Origin: Chloroflexi bacterium CSP1-4
GTDB lineage: Bacteria; Chloroflexota; Limnocylindria; Limnocylindrales; CSP1-4
Reading direction: 5' to 3'
DNA length: 32,043 bases
Assembly: GCA_001443375.1 (NCBI GenBank)
Contig: LDXM01000030.1
Location: 1 to 32,043, forward strand
In this document: piece by piece, positions 1 through 9,049 of the stretch
Position numbering within the stretch: position 1 is the first letter of the stretch
How the letters are laid out: each line of letters starts with the position of its first letter
Translations under genes and position numbers: made by a program
The notes under the pieces: generated by a model
What the model was told of the DNA's origin: nothing
What the model saw: only the letters and a program-made list of their open reading frames with translations
The model's database searches: none

Positions 1-2068
1 CGATCGAGGTCTCGAGCACCTGCACGCGATCCTCGTCGAGGGCAAGCCGCCCGAGCGTCTCGCGAACATTCTCCATGCGCACGCCGAGCAGGCCGCTGCC
101 CTGGATGAAGTGGCACTGGTAGTCGTCGCCCGAGCGGCAGCCGAGCAGGGCCACGCCGTCGAAGCCGCGCTGCACGGCGTCGGCGACGACGACCGAGTTC
201 ACCGAGCCGAGGCAGCGAACCGGCACGATCCTGAACTGGGCCGGGTACCGGAGGCGGTTGATGCCGACCATGTCGAGGGCGGGGTAGGCATCGTTCTCGC
301 AGGCGAGGACGAGGATCCGCGGCTGGCCGTCGTCCTCGGGCAGGTCGACCACCTTCTGCATCTCGGAGAGCATCTCGACCGAGTAGTCGGGGAAGGAGAT
401 CACCTGCACCGGGCAGGCACCCATGCAGATCCCGCAGCGGCGACAGCGGTTCGTGTTGATGACGGGGTGACTCAGGTCGTCGAGCTCGAGGGCGCCGAAC
501 GGGCACTCCTGCGTGCACCGGCCGCACGCCGTGCACTTCTGCATGAAGAACTGCGGGAATCCGAGGTCGCCGACCCGCGGATGCACCGCGGCGCCCTGGG
601 CCGCCTTCTCGACCACCTGCACCGCCTTGAGCGCCGCAGCCGCGCCGTCGCGCCGGCTGGCGGCCACGTCCTGCAGGCGGTGCACACAGCCGGCCGCATA
701 GACGCCGGTGCGGCTGGTCTCGAAGGGGAAGCACAGGAAGTTGGAGTCGACATACCCGGCGCGGTGCACCGGCAAGGCCTCGCCCTGCAGGTACTTGAGG
801 TGGAGGCTCGCCGGGTCGGAGACCTGCGGCGCCGAGGTCGCGACCATCCCGACGTCGAGCACGGCGAGGTCCACCTCGATGGAGACGTCGCGCGCGAGGA
901 CCGAGTCACGGGCCGTGATGGTGAGGTCGCCATCCGGCCCCTCGTCCACAGCGGCCACCTGGCCCCGGAGGAAGAACACGCCCCGCCGCTCCTGCACGAA
1001 CCGGTAGTACAGCTCGTCCAGGCCCGGCGTCTGCATGTCGGCGTAGACGATGAACACCTCTGCGTCCGGGTGCCGCTCGAGCACGTACACCGCCTGCTTG
1101 AGCGCCACCATGCTGGCCACGCTGCCCGTGTAGGGGAGGTTGGCGCCGTCGCCGGGTCCGTCACAGGCCAGGATCGCCACCCGCCGCACCGGCCGGCCGT
1201 CCCCCGGCCGGCGGATCTCCGCCTCCCGGGCCAAGGTCTCCATGTCGACCGACGTGATGACGTTGGGGAACTTGCCCAACCCGTAGGCGGCGAAGGACTC
1301 GGCCGAAACCGGCTCGAAACCGGTGGCGAACACGACGGCGCCGGCGACGATCTCTTCCCGGCCATCCTCGCGCTCCAGGGAGACGGTGAATCGCCCCGGC
1401 TGGCCGGCGACCTCCAGCACCGTGGTCGACGTGCGCAGCGTCACCCCGGGGTGCGAGGCGACCCGCCCGACCAGGCCCGCCACATCGAGGTCGACGAGCG
1501 AATCGAGGGGATCGGGCCGGCTCGGGTAGCCGCGGTGGATCCGGCGCAGGAAGCCGCCCGCCTGGGGAGCCTTCTCGACGAGCGTCACGGCGTAGCCGGC
1601 CTCGGCGGCCGCATACGCGGCGCTGAGCCCGGCCGGACCCGCCCCCACGACCAGGACGGAGCGCTCGTGATCCTGGGTGTACGGCTGGGGCGGCATCCCG
1701 TGGCGGGCGGCGGCGAGGCCCATGCGCAGCAGGTCGGCCGCCAGTTCCTGGGTGGCCTCCTCGCCCGGCGCGTGGCTCCACGCCACCTGCTCGCGAAGGT
1801 TGACCCGTCGCACGGTCGCCGGCGGGAAGCTGAGCACCTGGCGGTTCACCCGCGGCGAGCAGGCGCCCACGACCACCGCGTCGAGGCCCTGTTCGGCGAC
1901 GTCGGTGGCGATCAGCCCCGCGTCTTCGAGGCAGAACGCCGGCGAGGTCCGGGTGACCACCACCCCCTCGCCGGCCCCGGCCATGGTGGCCAGGGCGTCG
2001 ACGTCGATGCAGTCGCCGATGCTGCAGCCACGGCACATGTAGACCCCCGTCTTCCTGGCCGTGCTCAT
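1..2068 (-). CDS. qmoB: QmoB-like HdrA/MvhD-type flavoprotein subunit, 3' end cut by window
   Basis: Likely large soluble subunit of the quinone-interacting complex that exchanges electrons between APS reductase and the membrane quinone pool. The 689 visible residues show an N-terminal block with MCRGCSIGDC, an FAD-binding GAGPAG motif near residue 150, and HdrA-like segments. A double [4Fe-4S] ferredoxin module follows (CTACGRCTQECP and CRRCGICMGACP), then a C-terminal MvhD-like region with VRCLGSV and GCRSGDDYQCHF. HdrA fused to an MvhD-like tail is the known QmoB layout, and family length suggests only a few dozen residues are missing. The ATG overlaps the qmoA stop by four bases (ATGA), so translation is probably coupled. 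The membrane subunit (QmoC or an HdrBC-type substitute) would lie beyond position 1. An ordinary HdrA is the alternative, but the apr context and GDDYQCH favour QmoB. Confidence 0.88.
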   Translation of the reverse strand, partial: MSTARKTGVYMCRGCSIGDCIDVDALATMAGAGEGVVVTRTSPAFCLEDAGLIATDVAEQGLDAVVVGACSPRVNRQVLSFPPATVRRVNLREQVAWSHAPGEEATQELAADLLRMGLAAARHGMPPQPYTQDHERSVLVVGAGPAGLSAAYAAAEAGYAVTLVEKAPQAGGFLRRIHRGYPSRPDPLDSLVDLDVAGLVGRVASHPGVTLRTSTTVLEVAGQPGRFTVSLEREDGREEIVAGAVVFATGFEPVSAESFAAYGLGKFPNVITSVDMETLAREAEIRRPGDGRPVRRVAILACDGPGDGANLPYTGSVASMVALKQAVYVLERHPDAEVFIVYADMQTPGLDELYYRFVQERRGVFFLRGQVAAVDEGPDGDLTITARDSVLARDVSIEVDLAVLDVGMVATSAPQVSDPASLHLKYLQGEALPVHRAGYVDSNFLCFPFETSRTGVYAAGCVHRLQDVAASRRDGAAAALKAVQVVEKAAQGAAVHPRVGDLGFPQFFMQKCTACGRCTQECPFGALELDDLSHPVINTNRCRRCGICMGACPVQVISFPDYSVEMLSEMQKVVDLPEDDGQPRILVLACENDAYPALDMVGINRLRYPAQFRIVPVRCLGSVNSVVVADAVQRGFDGVALLGCRSGDDYQCHFIQGSGLLGVRMENVRETLGRLALDEDRVQVLETSI

Positions 2069-3336
2069 GTGCTGGCCACGGCGCGTCGCACCGTGTTGAG
2101 TGCCCGCATGGCCGCTGCGGTGCCGTCCAGCGCGGCCGTGGCCACGTCCACCGGGGCGCGGGCGCAGCCGGCCGCGAAGATGCCGGAGCCGTCGCCGCCC
2201 TCGGCGAGGAAGCCGTCCGCGTCCCGGCCCAGGGCTCCCGCGACACCTTCCCCGTCCCGGCTGGGGACCATGCCCGTCGCCAGCACGACCAGGTCCACCG
2301 AGGTCCGGCTCATGGCGCCGCCGACCATGTCGTCGGCCACCACGACCAGCCGGTCGCCGTCGGCATCGGGCAGGATGTCCGCCACCTTGCCCTTCACCGC
2401 CCGGATGTTGGGCTGTGCGAGCACCTTGGCCGCGTACGCCTCGTACGTTCCCGGCGTGCGCAGGTCGATGTAGAAGATGTGGGCCTGGGCCTGCGGGTTG
2501 CGCTCGAGCAGCAGCTGCGCCTCCTTCAGCGAGGCCAGGCAGCAGATACCCGAACAGTAGGCCAGGTGCAGGCGGTCGCGTGAGCCGGCGCACTGGACGA
2601 AGGCGACGCTGTCCACGGGTGAACCGTCGGAAGGCCGCAGGAGGCGGCCCTGCGTCGGCCCGTTGTCGGCCAGCATGCGCTCGAACATCACGTTGGTGAT
2701 CACGTCCGGGTGGTGTTCGAAGGCGAGGTTGGTGATCGCCCGGGCGTCGTAGGGCTGCCATCCGGTGGCGACGATGATCGCGCCGACCTCGAGCTCGATG
2801 GTTTCCGGCTGGGCCCGCAGGTCGATCGCGTCATAGGGGCAGGCTGCGACGCACTTGCCGCACTCCTCGAAGAGGCAGGTCGCGCCGTCGATCGCATGCT
2901 TCATCGGGAAGGCCATCTCGTGGCTGAGGGAGATCGCCTTGGTCGTGCTCATCCCGTAGTCGAACGGGTCGGGTCGCTCGACCGGGCAGACCGGCACGCA
3001 CTCACCGCAGGACGTGCAGCGGTCGTTGACGTACCGGGGCTGACGGCGGATCTTGACGCGGTAGCGGCCCCGACCGCCCTCCACCTGCTCGACCTCCGAC
3101 ATGGTGAAGAAGCGGATATCGGGGTTGTCGCGCAGGCGCTGGAAGTTGATCTCCAGCCCGCAGTTGGGCGGGCAGAGCTTGGGGAAGTACCGCGCGAGCT
3201 GCGCCACGCGCCCGCCGAGGTGGGCGTTCTTCTCCACGAGGTACACCCGGGCGCCGGCCTCGGCCGCCTCGAGGGCGGCCGTGATCCCGGCGATGCCGCC
3301 GCCCACCACGAGGATCTCCTCCGAGGCGCCGATCAT
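2065..3336 (-). CDS. qmoA: QmoA-like HdrA-type flavoprotein
   Basis: Flavoprotein partner of QmoB next to APS reductase; in the Qmo complex it takes part in electron transfer between AprBA and quinone. The 423-residue protein starts with an FAD dinucleotide motif (VVGGGIAG, residues 10-17). It has FPKLCPPNCG at 51-60, a [4Fe-4S] ferredoxin motif at Cys107/110/113/117 and a second one at Cys154/159/162/166. The HdrA-type segment CAGSRD...YCSGICC follows, and a C-terminal flavin block ends in an AAGCARAP-like loop. I chose ATG at 3336 because homology begins there. An in-frame GTG at 3372, only 8 bases after the aprA stop, would add 12 residues; neither start has a clear ribosome binding site. 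The two ferredoxin motifs make it look more like canonical HdrA than the flavin-centred QmoA I recall from sulfate reducers. Confidence 0.85.
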   Translation of the reverse strand: MIGASEEILVVGGGIAGITAALEAAEAGARVYLVEKNAHLGGRVAQLARYFPKLCPPNCGLEINFQRLRDNPDIRFFTMSEVEQVEGGRGRYRVKIRRQPRYVNDRCTSCGECVPVCPVERPDPFDYGMSTTKAISLSHEMAFPMKHAIDGATCLFEECGKCVAACPYDAIDLRAQPETIELEVGAIIVATGWQPYDARAITNLAFEHHPDVITNVMFERMLADNGPTQGRLLRPSDGSPVDSVAFVQCAGSRDRLHLAYCSGICCLASLKEAQLLLERNPQAQAHIFYIDLRTPGTYEAYAAKVLAQPNIRAVKGKVADILPDADGDRLVVVADDMVGGAMSRTSVDLVVLATGMVPSRDGEGVAGALGRDADGFLAEGGDGSGIFAAGCARAPVDVATAALDGTAAAMRALNTVRRAVAST

Positions 3337-3379
3337 CCCTTCGACCGGCACCTCGGTCGCCCGGTCCGTCACCGGCGGC

Positions 3380-5245
3380 TCAGGGCACGATCGAGTGGTG
3401 CGGCTCGGTCGCCAGTGCCCACTCTCCTGTCTGGGCGTCGTAGCGCGAGTTGACGAAGACCTTCCAATTCTCGTCGTCCAGCTTGGGGTAGTCCCCGCGG
3501 TAGTAGTAGCCGGGCCAGCGGGTCTCCTTGCGGAAGAGGATGTGGCGCGCGTGCGCCTCGGCGCACCAGATGCGGTCCCACAACTCCCAGCAGCGGAGCA
3601 GCTCGTGGCGGTCGCGGGCTGCAACCTGACCCATGTCTTCCTTGAACAGGCCGAGCAGCTGGAGCCCGCGCTGGAGCGTCGGCTCATTGGTGATGTACTT
3701 CGCGCTGAGGCCGGCCACGTACTCGTCCATCACCTTCTGGAGCCGCAGCAGACCCTGCTTGGGATCGAAGTAGTTCGGGTTGACGGCCGCACTGGTCGAG
3801 GCGCCCTGGTTCTCCTCGAAGACCCGGTAGGGCTGGAAGAGCTCCTGGACGATGCCCTGCACCTGCTCGTCGTCGACCCGTGGCCGGTCGGGGTTGTCCG
3901 TGATGTAGGCGATGGCGCCCTTTGCCGCCAGCCGTCCCTCGGCGTAGGAGCCCGACGAGAACTTGTGCGCCGACCCTCCCACGCCGTCTCCGGCCGCGAA
4001 GAGCCCGGGCACGGTGGTCATGCGGTTGTAGCCCCAGAAGTAGTCGGGCGGGGACAGGTCCTCGGGTCCGCTGACCCAGGCGCCCGTCGCCGAGGAGTGC
4101 GAGCCCATGAGGTACGGCTCGGTCAGCACGAGCTCCGAGGGGTCCACGGCCGGGTCGATGTTGTTCGAGGCCCACAGGAGCGCCTGCGACATGGTCATGT
4201 CGAGGAAGTCCTCCCAGGCGTCGCTCTCGATCTCGCGGATCGCCTTGGGGTCGAGCCCGGCCGTCCTGGCCTGCAGGGCCTCGTCGGTGCGCATGTAATG
4301 GGGGCCCCGTCCCTGCGCCTGGTCACGCAGCATCTGGTGATTGCGCAATGGGGTGGGGATCGGTCGGGCTGCGCCGTAGGGCGGGAATTCGTCGAGAGCG
4401 GCGGCCTGGGTCTCCTCGTACAGCTCGCCGTAGGCGTTCTTGACCTTGCCCTTGAAGAGCAGGAACCACATGCCCACCGGCCCGTAGCCGTCCTTGAAGC
4501 GCGTGACGACGAGGCGGTGCTCCATCTGCGTCATCGTCGCGCCGGCCTTGATCATCAGCGAGTAGGCCGAGCCGGTGTTCCACGGCGCGTACCAGATGCG
4601 GCCCAGCCCCTCGCCCACGGCGTGGGGGCGGAAGACGCCGGTGGCACCGCCGGCCGAGGAGATCACGGCGCGGGCCTTGAACACGAAGATCTTGTTCTCG
4701 CGCACGGAGAAGCCGATGGCGCCGGAGGCCCGTCCGGTGCCGGGATCCTTCAGCACATGGGAGACGAAGATCCGCTCGTAGACGTTCTCGGGCCCGATGG
4801 CCCCTTTGGCCGCCTCCGCCACGATCGGCTTGTACGACTCGCCGTGGATCATGATCTGCCAGCGGCCCTCGCGCTTGTAGCGACCGTCCTCGTTCTTGAA
4901 GATGGGCAGGCCCCACTCCTCGAACTGGTGGACGGACGCGTCCACGTGGCGGGCGATGTCGTAGACGAGGTCCTCGCGGCAGAGCCCCATCAGGTCCTGG
5001 CGCACGTAGCGCACGAAATCCTCGGGCTGGTTCTCGCCCCAGCGCATGCCCATGTAGCAGTTGATGGCCGAGAGGCCCATGGCCACGGCGCCGCTGCGCT
5101 CGACCGCCGCCTTCTCCACGATCGTCGTCCGCAGTCCTCGGGCGCGACCCCAGTAGCCGGCTTCGTAGGCGGCCCCGCAGCCGGCCATGCCGCCGCCGAG
5201 GATGAGCAGGTCCGTTTCGACGACTTCGACTTCGGGCGCGTTCAC
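3380..5245 (-). CDS. aprA: Adenylylsulfate (APS) reductase, alpha subunit
   Basis: Catalytic FAD subunit of the cytoplasmic APS reductase, interconverting APS with sulfite and AMP. Next to sHdr genes the oxidative direction is the more likely one. The 621 residues match the family length. The N-terminal FAD motif is LILGGGMAGCGAA (about residues 14-26), followed by the AprA-typical stretch EKAAVERSGAVAMGLSAIN. RWQIMIHGESYKPIVAEA and the flavin-binding SAGGATGVFRP segment are also present, and the C-terminus is ELWDRIWCAEAHARHILF...RWPGYYYRGDYPKL. The start is GTG: it overlaps the aprB stop (GTGA), and GAGGGG lies 8 bases upstream. The gene ends 43 bases before the chosen qmoA start. The order aprB-aprA-qmoA-qmoB is conserved in both sulfate reducers and sulfur oxidisers. 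I see no truncation or frameshift. Confidence 0.96.
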   Translation of the reverse strand: MNAPEVEVVETDLLILGGGMAGCGAAYEAGYWGRARGLRTTIVEKAAVERSGAVAMGLSAINCYMGMRWGENQPEDFVRYVRQDLMGLCREDLVYDIARHVDASVHQFEEWGLPIFKNEDGRYKREGRWQIMIHGESYKPIVAEAAKGAIGPENVYERIFVSHVLKDPGTGRASGAIGFSVRENKIFVFKARAVISSAGGATGVFRPHAVGEGLGRIWYAPWNTGSAYSLMIKAGATMTQMEHRLVVTRFKDGYGPVGMWFLLFKGKVKNAYGELYEETQAAALDEFPPYGAARPIPTPLRNHQMLRDQAQGRGPHYMRTDEALQARTAGLDPKAIREIESDAWEDFLDMTMSQALLWASNNIDPAVDPSELVLTEPYLMGSHSSATGAWVSGPEDLSPPDYFWGYNRMTTVPGLFAAGDGVGGSAHKFSSGSYAEGRLAAKGAIAYITDNPDRPRVDDEQVQGIVQELFQPYRVFEENQGASTSAAVNPNYFDPKQGLLRLQKVMDEYVAGLSAKYITNEPTLQRGLQLLGLFKEDMGQVAARDRHELLRCWELWDRIWCAEAHARHILFRKETRWPGYYYRGDYPKLDDENWKVFVNSRYDAQTGEWALATEPHHSIVP

Positions 5246-5697
5246 GAGACCATCCCCTCGGCTACCGGAAGACGATCGACACCCAGCCAGACGTCCTCGC
5301 CGGCCAGGTGTGGATCCTTGATGCGGGAGATGTCAGGCTCGGGCATGCCCGCGAACGGGTCGATGGTGCCCCATGGCGTGGTCCGGATCGGGAACTTGAA
5401 CCGCTTCACCCGCTTGTCGCGGTACTGCACCGTCCACATGATCGACTCCGTGCCGCGCAGCGGGGTAAGGCTGGCGCCCAGCGGCATCACGTCCGAGTAG
5501 CCACGCATCGCGATGGCCGACTGCGGGCAGGTCTTCACGCAGGAGTAGCACTCCCAGCACTGGTCGGGCTCCTGGTTGAAGGCCTTGCCGAGGGCCGTAT
5601 CCAGGACCATGAGGTCGTTCGGACAGATGTAGGCGCAGGCGGGCTTGTCGAGCGCCTTGCAGCCATCGCACTTGTCCGGGTTGACGTAGGTGGGCAT
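5242..5697 (-). CDS. aprB: Adenylylsulfate (APS) reductase, beta subunit
   Basis: Iron-sulfur subunit that carries electrons between the FAD of AprA and the external partner, here presumably QmoAB. The 151-residue protein has two [4Fe-4S] motifs: Cys10/13/21/25 (CDGC...CAYICP, with the longer AprB-type loop between the second and third cysteines) and Cys47/50/53/57 (CWECYSCVKTCP). A typical AprB tail follows that would wrap around AprA (SIMWTVQYRDKRVKRFKFPI, then TTPWGTI). A strong GGGAGGAG sits 7 bases before the ATG and overlaps the end of sat, whose stop is two bases upstream of the ATG. The overlap with the aprA start suggests coupled 1:1 synthesis. Confidence 0.96.
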   Translation of the reverse strand: MPTYVNPDKCDGCKALDKPACAYICPNDLMVLDTALGKAFNQEPDQCWECYSCVKTCPQSAIAMRGYSDVMPLGASLTPLRGTESIMWTVQYRDKRVKRFKFPIRTTPWGTIDPFAGMPEPDISRIKDPHLAGEDVWLGVDRLPVAEGMVS

Positions 5698-5699
5698 GC

Positions 5700-6944
5700 C
5701 TAAGCTCCTCCCTTCTGCTGAAGTGTTCCGGCAAGGGCGGGTTCGGCGGCGAGGCCGCGGGCGGCCGCGGCCTGCGCGATGCCGACATAGTAGTCACGCA
5801 GGATCGCGAGCACTTCGGGGCGGCTGAAATGCTCCGGCACCGGCTCGCCCTGGGAGAGCATCCGGCGCAGGTCGGTGCCACTGATGAGCAGCCTCTGCCC
5901 GGAGTCGTGGGGGCAGGTCCGGGTCGAGGCCATGCCGTCGCAGCCGGAGCAGAAGAACGTCAGGTCGATCCGCAGCGGCCGCAGTTCCAGGGCACCGGCC
6001 GGGATCTCGTCGAAGATGTGCTGTGCGTCGAGCGGCCCATAGTAGCTACCGACTCCGGCGTGGTCGCGGCCCACGATGAGGTGGCTGCAGCCGAAGTTCT
6101 GCCGGAAGACTGCGTGCAGCAACGCTTCCCTCGGTCCGGCGTAGCGCATCTCCATGGGATACCCCGCCTGCACGCAGGTGTCGGGCACGAAGTGGTGAGA
6201 GACGAGGGCGTCGATGGCCCGCACCCGGACCTCGGCGGGGATGTCGCCCTCCTTCAGGCGCCCGAGCAGCTGGTGGATGAGCAGCCCGTCGCACACCTCG
6301 ATGGCGACCTTGGCGAGGTACTCGTGTGCGCGGTGCATCGGGTTGCGCGTCTGGAAGGCGGCGACCGTGCTCCAGCCCTTGGCCTGGAACAGCTCCCGCG
6401 TCTCGGCGGGCCGGAGATAGATGCCCGGGTAGCGCTCGGGGAACGGGCCCTCGGAGAGCACTCGCACCGGCCCGGCCAGGTTGACTTCCCCCTGCCCGAG
6501 GACCTTGGCCACGCCGGGGTGGGTGGGGTCGGTGGTCCGGAAGACCTCCTGGCACTCGTGGAGCCGGTCGATCCGGTAGCGCTCCTCGACCCGCATGGTC
6601 CCCATCAGCTCGCCGCTCTCGCCGTCGACGAGGGCCACCTCCTGCCCCTGTGCCAACCGACCGGCATCCCCGACGCCGGCGGCGAGGGTGATGGGGATGG
6701 GCCAGAAGGTGCCGTCGCCGAGGGACAGCTGGTCGCAGACGCTGCGCCAGTCGGCCTCGCCCATGAACCCGGTGAGTGGCGTGAAGGCGCCGATCCCCAG
6801 CATGATGAGGTCGGAGGTCTCGCGCGACGTCATCTGGATGGCGGGCAGACGGGCCGCCCGTGTCCGTTCCTCGGCGCGTTCCCCGGCCGGCATGAGCAAC
6901 GGCTGGAGGGTGCGGCTCGGCCCGTGCGGCGGTACGAGCGTCAT
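5700..6944 (-). CDS. sat: Sulfate adenylyltransferase (ATP sulfurylase), dissimilatory type
   Basis: Homo-oligomeric ATP sulfurylase. With AprBA running oxidatively it converts APS and pyrophosphate to ATP and sulfate, giving substrate-level phosphorylation. The 414 residues fit the single-polypeptide Sat family. Visible motifs are MTSRETSDL with [10 protein letters not shown] near 38-61, the nucleotide/sulfate motif [11 protein letters not shown] at 198-208, [12 protein letters not shown] near 300 and the metal-site segment [11 protein letters not shown]...CPHD. I see no APS-kinase domain, which supports a dissimilatory rather than PAPS-forming role. The ATG at 6944 has GGGAGG five bases upstream and overlaps the stop of the metallophosphoesterase gene (ATGA). 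A longer open frame upstream is read-through of that gene's DNA and has no Sat homology. Confidence 0.95.
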   Translation of the reverse strand: MTLVPPHGPSRTLQPLLMPAGERAEERTRAARLPAIQMTSRETSDLIMLGIGAFTPLTGFMGEADWRSVCDQLSLGDGTFWPIPITLAAGVGDAGRLAQGQEVALVDGESGELMGTMRVEERYRIDRLHECQEVFRTTDPTHPGVAKVLGQGEVNLAGPVRVLSEGPFPERYPGIYLRPAETRELFQAKGWSTVAAFQTRNPMHRAHEYLAKVAIEVCDGLLIHQLLGRLKEGDIPAEVRVRAIDALVSHHFVPDTCVQAGYPMEMRYAGPREALLHAVFRQNFGCSHLIVGRDHAGVGSYYGPLDAQHIFDEIPAGALELRPLRIDLTFFCSGCDGMASTRTCPHDSGQRLLISGTDLRRMLSQGEPVPEHFSRPEVLAILRDYYVGIAQAAAARGLAAEPALAGTLQQKGGA

Positions 6945-7738
6945 GAGGACCTCCCGACCTCGCTCATCTGGGATCGCCACGTCGCGGTCTCGATGTAGTG
7001 CCGCACGACGTGTCGCCACGGCACCCGGCGGCGCTCGAGCTCGGCCAGCGCACGGCTGCGGTCGTAGTCCACTCGGCGCAGGGAGACCCGCCAGGGCAGC
7101 TCGTGCCCGTCGGGAGCGCGCTCCAGGACCGCGTAGCTCGGCCGAGGGTCGCCGTCCAGGGGCCAGCCCACACTCCCCGCGTTCACGATCTGTCGGCCCG
7201 GCACGTGGCGGTGGAGAGGGCGGTGAGTGTGGCCGCACAGGATGCTGCCCTGCCACGCGTGGGCCTGGATCTCCTCGTCCGGCGTGTCCGGCCCGATGCC
7301 CCGCTCATCGTCCTCGGGGGAGGCATGCACGACCAGGCAGCCGTCGAGGCTGGCCGAGGTCGGGAGCCGGCCGAGGAAGCGGAGACGCTCCTCGCCGAGC
7401 AGCTCCCGTGTCCAGCTCAGCGAGGCGGCCCGATCGGGGTCCCGTCCCCGGGGGGACGAGCCTTCGCCTTCGGCAAGGTAGCGATCGGTGTTGCCCCGGA
7501 CGATCAGCGCGTCGAGCCCAGCCAGGAGGTCGACCGTCTCCACCGGCGCAGGTCCGTAGGCAGCGAGGTCTCCGGCGACGACCAGGGCGTCGCAGCCCTG
7601 GTCCCGGACATCCCGCAGCACCGCCTCGAGGGCGTGCACATTGCCGTGCACGTCCGAGAGGACGCCCACCTTCCCGTCCGTGAGGTCGCCCGTCATGGAC
7701 GTCGCCCCGGCGCTGCCGACCCGCAGGTAGTCGTTCAT
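6941..7738 (-). CDS. YfcE/MPP-type metallophosphoesterase embedded in the sulfur operon
   Basis: Calcineurin-like phosphoesterase of 265 residues with the full metal-site set: SDVHGN (Asp29, His31), AGDLAAYG (Asp57), RGNTDR (Asn83), VVHASPED and CGHTHRPLH. The GNTD form and the small size point to the YfcE/MJ0936 branch, which hydrolyses phosphodiesters or nucleotides. The natural substrate is unknown. The gene overlaps the hdrC2B2 stop by four bases and the sat start by four bases, so it is translated as part of the sulfur operon, and its position just before the APS/AMP-using enzymes is striking. A role in turnover of APS, a dinucleotide or another adenylate by-product is only inference. 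An in-frame ATG at 7696 (residue 15) is an alternative start closer to the domain; no ribosome binding site is visible for 7738. Confidence 0.85.
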   Translation of the reverse strand: MNDYLRVGSAGATSMTGDLTDGKVGVLSDVHGNVHALEAVLRDVRDQGCDALVVAGDLAAYGPAPVETVDLLAGLDALIVRGNTDRYLAEGEGSSPRGRDPDRAASLSWTRELLGEERLRFLGRLPTSASLDGCLVVHASPEDDERGIGPDTPDEEIQAHAWQGSILCGHTHRPLHRHVPGRQIVNAGSVGWPLDGDPRPSYAVLERAPDGHELPWRVSLRRVDYDRSRALAELERRRVPWRHVVRHYIETATWRSQMSEVGRSS

Positions 7739-9042
7739 GCCGTTGTGGCGGGCAGCGGCTGCATCGCCTGGTCGATCAGCTCGATGATGTCGCGCACGAC
7801 GATGCGGCCGTCGTTGCCGGTGGACTTCACCGCGTCCTCGAAGCGCGAGGGCTCGTAGGGGCAGGCCACCGAGAGCACCCCGCTGCCGTCGGTGCCCACC
7901 GTGGCCACGGCCTCGCGCACGCGCCGCTCGGAGAGGCGCTCCGAGACGTGCTCGGCGACGAAGCCGTCGAGCCACATGCCCCCGCCACCACCGCCGCAGC
8001 AGTAGCCGTTGGCCCGGTTGTGGGGCATCTCGGCGAGGCGCACGCCGGGGATCGCCGCGAGGAGCTTGCGCGGCGCGTCGTACTCGCCGTTGTTGCGCCC
8101 GAGGTAGCACGGGTCGTGGTAGGTGACCTCGAGGTCCAGGCGGGAGCGCCAGGCGATGCGCTCGACGTGCTCGGCGAGGAACTGCGTGTAGTGCAGCACC
8201 TCGCCCGTCCAGCCCAGCCGCGGGTAGTGGTTGCGGAAGGCGTTGTAGGCGTGCGGGTCCATGACCACGAGGCGCGCGAACGCGTACTTGCCGAAGGCCT
8301 TGATGTTCTGCTCCGCGAGCAGCTCGAAGAGGCCGGTCTCGCCCGCGAGGCGGGCCGAGTCGCCGTCGCTGCGCTCCTCGGGGCCGAGGATGGCGAAGTC
8401 CACCCCGAGCGCGGTCAGCACGCGCGCCATGGCCCGCGCGGCGTCCTTGCCGCGGGGGTGGTAGCTCGTGTAGTCGCTGACGTACCAGAGCACGTCCACC
8501 GGCCGCCCCAGCTCGCCGATGAGCGGCACCGGCACGCCCGCCTCGGCGGCCCAGTCGACCCGCTTGCGCGGCGACTCGCCCTGCGGGTTGCCCTGGCGCT
8601 GGAGGTTCGCGAAGGCCTGGGCCAGCTCGTCGGGCACCTTCCCTTGGAGCACCGCCTGCTCGCGGATGGCGGGCATGATCTGCAGCGGGTTGACCTCCTT
8701 GGGGCAGACCCGGAAGCAGTTGCCGCAGGTCGTGCACAGCCAGAGGTCGGGGTCGTCGATGAGGTTGTTGCCGCGCAGCACTTTCACGTGCAGCTTGCGC
8801 GGGCCGTAGCTGCCCACGTGCTGGACGGGGCAGACCGGGACGCACTTGCCACACTGGTAGCAGTCGCGCAGCGACTCCCCGCCGTCGAGGCCGGTGATCC
8901 AGTCCATGGCCTCGGTGGGGTACTCGGTGATCGAGCGCTGGCTGAACATCCGGTTCCAGCGGCCCGAGATGTCGATGCCATCGATGACCGCGTGCTCCTT
9001 CTCCAGGATGCGGTCGACCTTGATCAGCGGCTGGTCGCTCAT
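7735..9042 (-). CDS. sHdrC2-sHdrB2-like fusion (HdrD-like iron-sulfur protein)
   Basis: Second iron-sulfur module of the sHdr complex. Residues 1-135 are HdrC-like with two [4Fe-4S] motifs: Cys61/64/67/71 (CYQCGKCVPVCP) and Cys103/106/109/113 (CTTCGNCFRVCP). Residues 180-435 are HdrB-like. Only the C-terminal CCG domain keeps cysteines: Cys312 (HDPCYLGRNN), Cys348-Cys349 (YCCGGGGGG) and Cys394 (VACPYEP). In the first CCG repeat the cysteine positions read YVSDYTSYHP, EERSDGD and MDPHAYN, so it should bind no cluster. Type I sHdr loci are usually described with separate hdrC2 and hdrB2 genes; here one 435-residue protein fills that slot after hyp. GAGG lies five bases before the ATG. DsrK and HdrD share the architecture, but the sHdr order makes C2B2 the better name. 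Confidence 0.82.
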   Translation of the reverse strand: MSDQPLIKVDRILEKEHAVIDGIDISGRWNRMFSQRSITEYPTEAMDWITGLDGGESLRDCYQCGKCVPVCPVQHVGSYGPRKLHVKVLRGNNLIDDPDLWLCTTCGNCFRVCPKEVNPLQIMPAIREQAVLQGKVPDELAQAFANLQRQGNPQGESPRKRVDWAAEAGVPVPLIGELGRPVDVLWYVSDYTSYHPRGKDAARAMARVLTALGVDFAILGPEERSDGDSARLAGETGLFELLAEQNIKAFGKYAFARLVVMDPHAYNAFRNHYPRLGWTGEVLHYTQFLAEHVERIAWRSRLDLEVTYHDPCYLGRNNGEYDAPRKLLAAIPGVRLAEMPHNRANGYCCGGGGGGMWLDGFVAEHVSERLSERRVREAVATVGTDGSGVLSVACPYEPSRFEDAVKSTGNDGRIVVRDIIELIDQAMQPLPATTA

Positions 9043-9049
9043 GGGGGCC

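Noticed and set aside
110-2473. A 787-residue plus-strand frame across qmoB and qmoA
   Set aside because: It mirrors the real minus-strand genes, is rich in His/Arg/Val repeats and has no recognisable domain.
3372-3372. GTG at 3372 as the qmoA start
   Set aside because: It is possible because it lies 8 bases from the aprA stop, but there is no ribosome binding site and the extra 12 residues precede the FAD-fold start. Kept as an alternative only.
1-7000. A sulfate-reduction interpretation of sat-aprBA-qmoAB
   Set aside because: No dsrAB or dsrC is visible, and the genes share an operon with tusA, dsrE3 and sHdr, which favours oxidation. Direction is not proven by sequence.
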